Source: Theristus sp. LFF4_11 (Eukaryota; Nematoda; Chromadorea; Monhysterida; Xyalidae). From it: DNA of 64,000 nt. The stretch spans positions 16,018 through 80,017 of the forward strand of contig JASANC010000926.1 in assembly GCA_030248135.1 (NCBI GenBank), in the 5' to 3' direction. Position 1 is the first letter of the stretch. Every line of letters starts with the position of its first letter. A model generated the notes under the pieces. It made no database searches, was not told the DNA's origin, and saw only the letters and a list, made by a program, of their open reading frames with translations. A program made the translations under genes and the position numbers. Positions 53,471 to 64,000 of this stretch are shown in pieces.

Positions 53471-56400
53471 GAACCTCGAAAGTGAACTGTACGCATTCTC
53501 GCAGCGTCTGAGTGAACCGCAGCTTCGGCCGGCCAGTCTTCGACGTGCCTTCCAGCATTATTCAACTGCACAAGAGCAGACGACAGACGTGCAGACTGGT
53601 GAATCACGGCAAACAACGCCAAACGAAGCGCACAACTCGCTATGGGTGGACGAAGGTGCGCGTTCTACGAAGAGTAGTTTTGGTTTTGTTTTGGTGAGTA
53701 AGCCGGTGTTGGTTTCTTGGTTGACCATGAATACACTCTATTTTTACAGTCCATCTGTAAATTACACGTGGATAGTGTGATGCGTGTATTCTGTGCATGG
53801 GAACTTCGCTGGTGAATTTTTCGTGGTCATTTGTTGTTCCAACTGGTTCTGCAGGCATGATGTGTCACCAACTCAATCGATTTAACAAGCTGTGTGCAAG
53901 CAAGCAAAAAAGTGTCAGGCTTTGTGTACTTGATCGCGAACTTGCAGCATTGTATCCGTCCAGTGTCTTTCCACCGACTCCAACAGTCAACGCCTTGTTC
54001 TCAACTTCTCTTTTCTCACAGGCTACGATTTGATCATGAACTACGTCAACGCCTACCTGCGCTCGCAGCTGCCTGAGTTTCCGGAAGAAGGCGTTGAGGC
54101 CGTCCGTGACCACTTGACTGCCGTCGAAAACATCGCACATTTGGCGCGGCACCTTGGCATGAACGATCTGATCAACGCGCAGGTTCCGGCATTGTTTCGC
54201 ACCTTTCCGTCGGTTTTGTGGTGATTGGCTGCGTTCGATTTGAACGCCTTGCTATTTTGCTATTTGGTTGCTGTAAATTGTGATGTTTCCAGGGAATATT
54301 GCCGTTTTCAAACGAGATACTCTGCGAAACGTTTCAGGCGATTGTGGCAGCACTCGCACACGACACCGTCAGTTTTCCGTTTTGTCTTTCAATGTTTGAA
54401 ATTTTTTCGGCAGAGTGCTTTTCGGATGCTTGTGCCTGTCATTTTTTCGCAGAATACAGAGCATTCAAAACTGAACTGCAGTAAGAAGAACGAATGTATT
54501 CTTTGAAACCACGTGTTAAGGGGTTGTGGCTAAGTATGTTTTTTCAACTTCGATCTCGTCCCTACTTTTTTGTGAGCTCTGTATTCTGCGAAAAAAGTCA
54601 GAGGTGTGAAAACAAACATGCTAAAAAGTCTTGTTCAGTGGATGATGGCTTGTCCTAGAGTTGGTAAAAAACCGGTTTTTTATATTGCCAGGGAAAAAAA
54701 CCGGTTTCTTTTCCGTTTTAAAACCGTTTTAAAACCATAAAAAACCGAATGCTTCCCACCTCCTAAACTTTTCAGAACTTGGCATCTTGAACTCAAAATA
54801 GGAAATACATCAAAATTAGTGATTTTGAGCAGCGTAAAATGCTGTTTTCGGGCATACAACCGACCCAATATGCTATTTTTGCCACCAAATGCTACCCAAT
54901 TTTTTGTTTCAAATCAAATTAATTTCGCTTTTATTGGTTTCCAGGGCAGCACGTTCAATAAATTGAAAACAAAGACTGGGCAGTGACCGTGTAGGTGTGG
55001 GGAGCGGGGAGGGACGGTTGCAAGGAGACCGGATAGCTGACCCCGATTAGGGGGCGAGATTTGCAGAACTGCACAGTGAAACCGGTGGCGGATTGCGTTT
55101 GAAAAATAACATTTCATCAGTTACCCTTTGCAAATCGACAACATTGTCGGTTAGTCTGCATATGCACTTGGTTTAGCACTCACCTTGTCTTCATCGTATT
55201 TCACTTGACCCTTGACACAAAAGCTTCTGCAAAATGATGCTTCACCAGTTCAGTTTGACACAGTTCACTGCACCGTTTTTTCAAAAATATAATTTTACAT
55301 TTTATCAATCAAACGAAGAGTTGTGATTTTTGACCACGAAGTTTGAAAATTTTTAAGGTAAAAAACCGGTTCTTTATTTTTTCAAGAAAAAAAACTGAAA
55401 AAAACCGGTTTTAAAACGGAAAAGAAACCGGTTTTTTTTCCTGTGCCAACCCTAGCTTGTCCGCAATGTATTTGAATGATTAGCATTCATGGTCGTTTCA
55501 CGACAATCCGATCACAAGTTTCTCATTAACGAACGCCCACGAATTGGCGTATCCGTCACGTAGCGAGACTGGTGGATGGTTCGTTTCCCGAAACTCACTT
55601 TAATACCTTCGGCTTTCCAAATCGTTGGGGGTGGCGTGCTTCAAATAAAATACAATCAAATAGAATTGTTCGCAGGACACGAATCGTGCCGAGCTGTTCA
55701 TCCAGGATTTCGTGTTGACGCCGCTTGCGACGATGGACGTCATGGAGCTGTTCATGTTTGAAGCTCCCGTGAGCGTCCTCGAGGGCTTGCTGCTCAACAA
55801 GGGACAATCGGCCCCGGAGCCAAGGTGAGATTTTGAAATTTACGGTCAAATTGTGAAACATGCAGTCTATTTTTATATCATGTGCAATTAGCTGATTGGT
55901 TGGTGCACATGTGATACATGACTTTTGTGCAGACATGTCACCACCAGTCAGTCAGATAATTGCAAATGACACAAAAATAGACTGTATGCATTTTGTGTAT
56001 TGTGGAATCTGCATCTTGCACGCTGATTGGCTGACTGGTTGCACCAATCAGTGAGCCTGGATTCAAACACATCCAATTAGCTCTGATTCGTTTTTTCAAC
56101 TGTAATTCAAAACGTTGTTGGATGGATTGTTTTTTAAGAATTCAGGACCACTTGAATGATTCACTCTTCCACTTTTTTGTCTTTTCCAGATTGCTCCGAT
56201 CAACCGGCGTAGCGACTGCAACTCCAGTGTACGTGGTGGGCATCTACTGCGATCAACAGTTGATCGGTGAAGGTACGTGCGCTTGTTTTTTGGTGTTTAT
56301 GAGCATGACATCCTTTTATGACGAGTTATATCGTTTTTTCAATTCGGTTTTTTTTACTTTTCGCGGTCTCTGTATTGTACTATAAAGGCGACCGGTTGCT

Positions 56401-56843
56401 ATACATCAGCACAGGTCAATATAACCAGCTTAAGATTGAACGGCACTGTTTGCACAGCGCCAGGCGAGACGGTCGCCATCGCGCGCGACATGGCCGCCCA
56501 CGACGCACTGCGCGGCCTCTGGCGTCTCCAAATCGACCGCGCCCCATTCCAGTTCGGCGCGGCCGGCCGCCGCCTGACGATTCCCGAGTCTTGCCGTCAG
56601 ACTCCGAATCGCCGGCTAGCTGAAATGTGCGGCCCGAACGCCGTGCTCACGAGAATCGACAGCGAGCAGCCGGCAGTGGAGCCGCTGGACGCAGCCGAGA
56701 TCGTCGCCAACTACAGGCACAACGTGCAGCCGGTGCTGGGCGTGCCGTTGCGGCGTCGCTTGCGACACAAGTTCAGCAGGGGCTCCGTGAATCGGCGGCG
56801 CACCTACACGATGGACAAGAGGCCGACGCCGAGCACCATTTGA
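53471..56843 (+). CDS. MRPL44: Mitochondrial large ribosomal subunit protein mL44, 5' end not found
   Basis: Exons seen: 53471-53682, 54022-54182, 54293-54367, 55676-55824, 56190-56272, 56458-56843. The start exon is missing: the first exon seen begins in phase 2, after the acceptor atctttccag, and has no in-frame Met. The protein is an RNase III-like member of the mitochondrial large ribosomal subunit. It shows AFSQRLSE, the RNase III fold segments (MNYVNAYLRSQLPEFPEEG, LARHLGMNDLI, ILCETFQAIVAALAHD, AELFIQDFVLTPL) and a double-stranded RNA-binding part (TPVYVVGIYCDQQLIGE, PGETVAIARDMAAHDALRGL). An Arg-rich tail of some 80 residues is longer than in mammals. The donor of the first exon (GTTTTG) is weak. 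A hAT MITE sits in the intron 54368-55675. Confidence 0.85.
54656..55454. mobile_element. Non-autonomous hAT element with perfect 8-bp duplication
   Basis: Ends tagagttgg and ccaaccctа-type sequence (ccaacccta), flanked by the identical 8-mer gcttgtcc (54648-54655 and 55455-55462). It is 799 bp with subterminal aaaccggttt motifs, as in the element at 38310. No transposase frame. It lies in an intron of MRPL44. Confidence 0.87.
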
Positions 56844-59008
56844 CTGGATACACTCCATTTCTACGTATGCCATGTGCAGTTAGCGGATTTGTGGGCGATT
56901 ATTGCATTGCTGTGGAGGCGGAGCTTAGGCTGCACAGGATGCATGCGTCACGGGGTCACCAACCAATCAGCTGATTGCATATCATATAGAAATAGACTGT
57001 AGTTGGGTTGGGTGGGATTCGATTGTGGTGGATTTCACGTTGGATTTTCGATAGAATTTGTCTTGTTAAGGTTTGTTTGGTTGTATTGGTGTTACTGGGT
57101 TGGTTTTCGTGTGCAGTCGAACATGGCGATTTATGCATTCTGGCTTTTTGAATCTGGCCTGCTGATTGACTGATTTTTGGTGCGATGCCCAGTTCAAAAG
57201 CACCCAATCAGCTGATTGCCTATGACTTTACAAGTTCAACTGTACATGCACTCCGTAGTTTCGTTCTAGTTCTGGTTCAGTAACACCGAAAAACATGGCT
57301 ACTAATTTGGCTACTAAAACGCGTTTACTGTCCTCTAACAGTTCCAAATTGGTAGTCATGTTATCAGCAGGGAATGCTGTTCCGTGGAATTTTCAGTTTG
57401 TTGTTGCTAAGAATGAAATAATGAATGAAATCAAATTCGAATGCATACGAAACCATGCAATTTTGGTGTTCATATTTATTGCGGCTCATCGTGAAAACGA
57501 AAAAATCACCGAATCGAGGAGACAAAAAACACGCAATAAAAGTTATTTTGAAAAACAACTTCAGCGCACACATCACAAAAATGAACGAAAATTGAAAAAA
57601 CAACGAATCGCAAAACAATCTGCAAAAGCTACCTGCGCTAAGTCCGCAATAATTGTGCAAAATGTTCTGAATTTCAGAGATTTCTGAAACTGAAAACAAT
57701 AAATTACAATAATCAACACGATTGTAAAATGAAGACAATAAAACTGAACAAGAAAAACGACGAAACGTGACGTTGTTTCCATTGGCAGTGTATATCACAT
57801 GCACGCAAATGTGCATAAACGTGAGAGAAAAGGGTCTTTTCACAGGTGTTCAGTGATTTGTCGCTGCGACAAAAAGCTGGCGTTTAAAGAATGCATTAAT
57901 GAATTATAATAATTCTAATATTAGTTAATTAGTTACATCGGGATCGGGCGGTATAATCAATTACAACTTCAGCAAAGACCACACCGCCAACCCGGTCTTA
58001 CATGCATCCCACATTTCGCAGCCACCAGCGATTTTGTTCAGCCGACAAATGAACATGTGCGAATGGGCCTCTCGCGTTTCTCTCGTCACCAGGAAAAGTT
58101 ATGTTGCGAAACAGTACTACAAAAGTAATTGAGGTGTTGCCATGAAAGTTTAAAACATACTGGAAAAAAGCATCCATATCGGAACGCAAAAAAAACAAAG
58201 AAGCAACTCCGAGACTGTCGCTCGAGACCCACCAATACAATTTCTGCCCCGCGAAGTCTTGCATATAAGGTTCCTCCCACTTATAAGACCCCACCCAAAA
58301 GTGGGCGGAGTGTCACACGGCGGAAAACCAAAAAATTTTGACTTGGTCGAAATCCCACCCCGTTTATAAGGCACGGAATTCATAATCTTCGCTCTATAAG
58401 ATCTCCTTCCACTTACAAGGTCACACAAAATTCATTTTTTTCAGAAGACTCATAACAGAAGATTCCACTTTTGATTTTCAACTTTATATAAGGAGACCTT
58501 ATTTGCAAAACTTGACGGTATTGGTTCTCAAATTTGATTTTGTTGAGCGTTTCTCCCATTGTCAGGGAAGACTTGTTCTGTTTTCATTCCTTCTCAATGC
58601 TATCAATTGCGTTCGTATTAAAATCACCTGACTACCAGAAACCGTAGCCTTGGGCCTGGGCGCTCACTCATTCACTCACGTTGACTGACTGCTTTTGATT
58701 ATTCGACTGCACCACGCAGATGCTGCGCCGAAAACGAGAATGAAAGTCGCACGAAAACAAGCACACAAGTCAATCGCAAATAAAAATCGCGCAGAGAACC
58801 AACAACAGAAAAAAAACTGAACAGAAATAATGGCCATTAATTGAGTGTTTTGTGATTGATCGGGTTCTCCAGGCGAATAAGAAAGAGTCGAACGGAAATC
58901 CGCGGCTGCAGCGGCGAAGTGTTCACCAGTTTCGCGCATTCTGCAGCACTCCACTGCAAAAGTCCGTGAGTGAGGAATCGCAATTATTCCAACGACACAG
59001 TGTCACGA
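56844..59008. other. Spacer between MRPL44 and the K2P channel gene
   Basis: Contains a diverged MITE (58251-58518) and otherwise AT-rich DNA. An open frame at 57295-57687 (+) is Lys/Asn-rich with no domain or splice context and is not accepted. No polyadenylation signal near either gene end was found. Confidence 0.45.
58251..58518. mobile_element. Tc1-like MITE, copy 2 (left end eroded)
   Basis: Matches the copy at 34418 along its length (gtcttgcatataaggttcc, ccaaaagtgggcggagtg, ttatataaggagacc). The right end keeps gacggta; the left end has lost the ccgta start. Confidence 0.75.
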
Positions 59009-62000
59009 TCACGCCTCATACGCATCATTGTTCTGTTCCGGCTTTATGATGCCGAGTTTTTGTGCGAGCCACGTGATCTTGTTGATCACTTCCTCCTGCG
59101 CGAGATTGAAGCACATCGCAATCAGCGCCATGCCGAGCATCAGGTAGACGGACGTGATGACGAGCTTCTCTTGCGAGCCTTCGCCGCCCGTTGAAGAGCC
59201 CGGAAACAGATCGCCGAAACCTGCGCCCGTTGGTGTTTGAATTCGGTTTTGGGACAATCAATAGAATGTGTGAATTTTGCCACAGTTTATACACTCCAGT
59301 CAGAGTATACCGTATACACAGGTTTTCTGACACACACATGCGAGTTTTTACTAAAAAGACGGTTACGTTATTTGACTTTGAGAACCTTCATGCTTTTCTT
59401 GAATACTGAATAAAGGCGGAAACACCATTTAGTTTTTCGTCCGTACGCACAAACGTCGTTCTAAATCCCGTGCGCAAACTAATCGTGTCCGTAATGCATT
59501 AAGATAGCACACACGACACGATTTCTAAATCGCGTGGCCATTTTTTACGTGTCGTGTCCGTGCGTACGCACAAAAAACTAATTGCTAAACGCGCCTTAAT
59601 CGGACTGTCTCAACAGATCTGAAAAAGGTTTCGCAGGGCAACTGAACAGATCTGTGTATGACCTATTTTTTTAAACGTGTCCCACTGAAATGACGTCATG
59701 TGCCGCCAAACATGCGCTTGCCGTTCACAGCAAACCAGACTTTCCGTTTAGCCGGGTTCTTCCCGCAAACAAATGGTGAATGTCGAATCAGTCACATCAA
59801 ACTGACATTTTAGTACCTGTACTTTGACAAACGGGCGTTTTTATAGCAAATGACGTCATTATAGTCCGGACACGTTTGAATGAATCCACAATAGTTTTGT
59901 TCGCTTCAGTGAACTACAGTGACGTTATTATTTCCAATTGTACGCTTTCAATTACTAAGGCAGCATTCATGAAGCAGTGTTTTGTGACGCATAGCTACAG
60001 CTACGCGTCACTGAATACTGCTTCATGAATGCTTCTTCAAATCACCAACCTATGGTCGATAGCGATATATAGCAGAAGTAGAACGACTCTATCGGCGACC
60101 AGCCCTCCCAGATCGAGAACAGCACCGAGCCGAACACCAAGTACCCGATCATCGTCAGCAGCACCAACGACAACGGCACCGTCACCTGGTGCAGTTTCTC
60201 CTCGACCTGTAGTTTCGCCTCGAGCTTTGTCAGTTCCTCCTTGGCGGCCATCATCTCGTCGAAATCCGGAGCCGGTCCGGCGTAATAAGCGTCCGGAGGC
60301 GGTTCGTACCGCCCGACGCCGCCGCCGTAGCGTGCGCCACTTCGCCCGCCTAGGCTGGCGTTCTCCGCCCTCGCCCGCGTCATCCGATTGATCAGCGAGT
60401 TCGCCCGTCGCAACTGCTCCTGTTTGCGTTGCTTCTGCCACAGCACCAGGCGCATCTTCATTTTCAGCGTACGACTGTAGAGGAATTTGAAGGATTTTGC
60501 GAGCACGTCGCCGATGTTGGCGAGGAACAGCAGCATCAGTGGGACGCCGAGCAGGGCGTACATGATGGTGACCGTCTTGCCGAAGTACGTCTTGCACGCC
60601 GTGTTGCCGTAGCCTGCAGATTATTGCGGTTTTTTAGATTTTTAATTTCGATGAAGTTGTTTTTATGACCTTCTTTCTTATGGAAACACACACGCCAAAA
60701 CGGTTTTTGTTTTCTTGCAGATGATGTCCCTGAATAATATTGCACTTCATTTGCACAAAACAAAAATGTCAATAGTTTCGCTTGATATTATCATAAAAAA
60801 CGCCCGACGCATTTCCGGCGACCGTCCACATAACATTGATCACGCCATCCGTTCGTTGTGTCTTCAGTACATGAAACTATGGAACGTGCAGTATTTCACT
60901 TCAATATGGTCGCAATGGCTGAACAACGGCTCAAAGACAAATTCGCTTTTCTGAAACAGCTGATCGTACATTTGCATGACTAGCTGTATGGGTGGGTGGG
61001 TGGTCCAATAGTCTGCAACGCTGATAAAAACGATCAATTTTAAGGAAAGTTGTGATGTTTGCAAAACGACTTCCAAAATTATGTGCTACATACATTGTAC
61101 ACCATGAACGCGTAAAATTGTGCATTAGAAATTCAAATCAATGATTCGTGCACAATCAATGATTGAACACCGCTCAGCGCGCCACTCACATTTTAAATTC
61201 AACCGAAACTCACTGCCACAGTAATTGCGGTGAGATGGCAGGTAAAGTAATTTGAAGCAACGCTTGTTATGAAAATCGCCATTTTCTTGGAAAACAATTG
61301 AACTTGAAACGACTACCACTACCACATCACCATCAATCATGGGATTGCCGCTCAAATTGAGCAAATCAAACCGATAACACCATATACCACAAAGATCTTT
61401 GTTGTTTGTCTTCCCTTCATTGACAACTCCATTACGCTTCACGGGCAAAAGCAGCTCCTTCGCTGTGTAGCCTTCAAATGTTTGCATGTACACATTTGTA
61501 TTTGTAGCATGATGCATGAAAACACTGCTGGCATCATATGAACAAAACGAATTATGATTGATATGTTAGCAAATCTATCGAAACAACCAACACACGTTCG
61601 TTGTACTTTGTCCGCTTCACACGGTCACTAGAGGTCAATTAATTTTCCATGTCATCTTCTTTGGTTTCATGGAGGACTTCTTGAACGCGCTCTCAAAGAA
61701 TATCGCTCATTGTTCAATATAAATATCAGTCCAGTAGCGGTCTAACACAACAAGTTAATCGAAGCGTACCGGCATGCGATATGTGTGTGTATTGTGTGGT
61801 TAGGTGGCACGATATCACCCCATCGTTTGGTTCATCATCCCATCCCATCAACTTCCAATAAAAACACAATATTCAATAAAACAGAACGAAAACCTTGCAA
61901 CATTTTTTTAAAATAAAACGTAGCTTAATGCACAACGTTTCATGGAAACAAAAACATCGGTAAGAACACCAACAAACCACTGACCTATTGTCGTAATGAC

Positions 62001-62905
62001 CGCAAGTGAATATAAAAAGCCGCCGGCAAACGTCCACTGCAAGTCCTGCTGATCTTTTATGGCAGTATAATCGCGGCCGTCGTAACCTTTTCTGAAAATT
62101 TGAATTCCATTAGCTTTGATCGATTTCGAGTCGGGGCGGGGTCCGGGTCAGGGGACCGTTTTGAATCTACTGCACGCAGGGGGCGTTCAGCTTTAAGGGG
62201 AGTAGAGCATGTTGAGTTCGTTAACTCGTAATTACCACTTAATCACTTAGTCTCATGCGCAAAAAGGTTATCCATGTGTGAATGAGCCCAATTCGCTGTT
62301 TTGGTGCTCTACCTGCTCTACTCTACTGAGAAACCAAGTTACTACTACTTTTTTTACTAAAACGAAGCCACGGGTAGTCAGCAACTTCAGTTGTAACATA
62401 GGCAGCAACGTCACGATGGAAAACAACTGCCATGGTTGCTGCATGCGCTCATTGCTACCACCATGCAAGAAATTGAGCCAGTTTGCCGTTGCTGTTTGCG
62501 CTCAGTTTCTTCAGGGGATAGCAGCAAAAAAGTGCAGCAAGAATACTATGGCCGTTTGTGTTTTCCACCCGCGTGTGTGCAGACTCACGGCACATAGGTG
62601 ACAATCTCCTTCTGGAACTCGAGCATCTGCTGTCGTACGGTGGCCTTCCAAACGTGCTCGTTCAGTCTGTTAATGCTGTAGGTGGTGTTCCAAATGATCG
62701 CCACGACAGAGTGTCGTTTGCGGGAAATGTTGCGCTGCACCTCGCGTTCGTGGTCGACCTCGATGCTCATGAACGTGAAGCCGCCGAGCAGCGCGTAGCC
62801 GATGACCACGGCGCACAGGCCAACGTGCGAGAACAGGAACGCGATCACGGACTTGATGAAGTTCACCACACGCTCCACTTTCGTCTTGCGCCGGCGACGA
62901 GGCAT
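59009..62905 (-). CDS. Two-pore-domain potassium channel, TWK type
   Basis: Exons on the minus strand: 62589-62905, 61985-62091, 60050-60613, 59009-59220 (399 aa; phases close). Layout is the standard TM1-P1-TM2-TM3-P2-TM4. TM1 is near residues 15-40 (FLFSHVGLCAVVIGYALLGG), followed by an extracellular cap helix region. The first selectivity filter, TTIGYGN, is split by intron 2 and the second, STIGFGD, by intron 3, each in phase 1 at the same filter Gly. TM2 ends in a long cytosolic loop (about 110 residues, charged then Gly/Pro/Tyr-rich). TM4 (VYLMLGMALIAMCFNL) leads to a short tail with the stop at 59009-59011. Predicted role: background K+ leak at the plasma membrane of neurons or muscle. 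Which TWK subfamily it belongs to is not decided. Confidence 0.9.
59957..60036. repeat. 80-bp near-perfect hairpin, MITE-like
   Basis: Two 38-bp arms (gcattcatgaagcagt, tttgtgacgcatagct and their reverse complement) meet at agctac/agctac. It lies about 12 bp inside the last intron of the K2P gene, next to the donor. A diverged relative is at 7261-7370. Confidence 0.75.
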
Positions 62906-64000
62906 GGCGGCGAAGACGGTTGTGCTTGGTTGGTGGCTCCCGGCTGAGGCGACTGTGTCTATCTATGCACTTATCTCTATTCGTTCATTATTTGGTGAAC
63001 TCGGCGGAAACTTGTCGGATTTCGGATTGTTGAATGGTGCATTTTGTGAATTCTGGATTGATCGATTAATGGAATGGTGATTTTTTATAAGGCTGTGGTA
63101 ATCGTATCTGCTGCCGTGCGAGTGCGCAGTTCACTGGCCTGAAATGTTTACGACAAATAGGAATTGCTGATTGGTTGCGCGTTTTTGACTCCACTCTCCG
63201 CCTTCCGTTTTTCAGGTTGGAATCATTTAATTTTCATCGAATTCTCCGGATACTGGTTTTACCTTTGACGTCAATCAAATCTTGCAAAAAAGATCTCGGG
63301 ATAAAGAAAATGACATTTTTGTCGTCGACCTCGTGATAAAAGACATCTTCTTTTTCCTTTCAATTTTCCAACTTACCAACATTTACAATTGGCGGAGTTA
63401 GTAACTGCACTTGGTGATCCAAAACACAAATCGTTCAGCGTTGGATGTACTTTGGAGCCTCACTGGGTGTATTGCAGTGCTTTTGTTTTGCCACCGTTCC
63501 GCTACCTCAGATTCCCCGGCGGCATGTTGGTCCGCCTTTGCCAAGTCGGAGAAGACGTTTTGCGATTGTTCAGTTCAAGACGGTGGCAACCACGCATGGC
63601 GGCATTTGAGCGTTGTTTAAACACCGGCTGGATCGCCTGTGAACATTCTGATTGCTACGGGGGACTTCTGAAAAATTTCTCCAAGTTGGATAATTATTGA
63701 ACTGAATGCTTTGAAAATTGTTCGACTCATACTGAATCGTCTGCTCATGCGGGATTTTTTGAAAGTAAACAAACCAAAAATTAACGAATGATCAAATCGT
63801 AAACAAATAAGCGGATGGATATGTTTATGGAGTTACATAATGGTTACTTGACACTACTGATTAAGGATGTGCCTTGCGGAGGAGCAAAAAAACTTTTGTG
63901 GGGGCGTATAATATGAACAATAGCGGTCACAACACTGAGTCAGCAGTCGAAGTGGAAACGTCTGACTAAACTTTGAACCAGAACTAAACGGCGGTACATA
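62906..64000. other. Right-edge region upstream of the K2P gene
   Basis: No gene accepted. A patch at about 63400-63620 is more GC-rich than its surroundings and has overlapping open frames; one has a hydrophobic start followed by cysteines (CWSAF, TFCDCS) and could be an exon continuing beyond the window. The evidence is too thin to call it. Confidence 0.35.

Noticed and set aside
57295..57687. 130-residue open frame starting with Met
   Set aside because: Lys/Asn-rich composition that follows the AT content, no domain, and no splice or homology support.

Overview
This is nuclear DNA of an invertebrate animal, most likely a nematode. Genes are split by many small GT-AG introns (often 70-500 bp) on an AT-rich background. 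The gene content is typical of nematodes: several secreted ShKT-domain proteins, two astacin proteases with C-terminal ShKT domains, a nicotinic-type cys-loop channel, a TWK-type K2P channel and a Mn-type CDF transporter. No species is named. Another ecdysozoan cannot be excluded.

Layout. 1-5.3 kb: almost empty, with one probable immunoglobulin-domain exon on the minus strand at the left edge. 5.4-10.9 kb (+): a secreted Cys-rich, mucin-linked protein of unknown family, built by duplication of a four-exon module. 11.6-17.7 kb (+): a papain-family cysteine protease with six extra single-exon Cys-rich modules at its C-terminus. 17.8-19.3 kb: a TA-flanked inverted-repeat element and a tRNA-like sequence. 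19.5-25.6 kb (+): two tandem paralogues, each with three ShKT domains around a low-complexity linker. 26.3-28.6 kb (+): a cys-loop channel subunit. 28.8-29.3 kb: minisatellites. 29.5-35.4 kb (-): two tandem astacin genes with the same intron phases. 35.4-41.5 kb: no convincing gene, but a foldback element and two nested hAT transposons. 41.5-43.7 kb (+): the CDF transporter. 44.9-56.8 kb: three genes for mitochondrial proteins, TMLHE (-), MCCC2 (+) and MRPL44 (+). 58-63 kb (-): the K2P channel, with MITEs around and inside it.

Functionally the left half is a secretome cluster of proteases and ShKT or Cys-rich proteins. The right half holds membrane transport and mitochondrial housekeeping genes. 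TMLHE and MCCC2 are divergently arranged across about 0.9 kb. Several short repeat families have most of their copies here inside introns. Exon boundaries were chosen by hand so that frame and splice phase stay consistent; for most genes every phase closes and the total length is divisible by three. Names rest on motif recognition, not on a database search.
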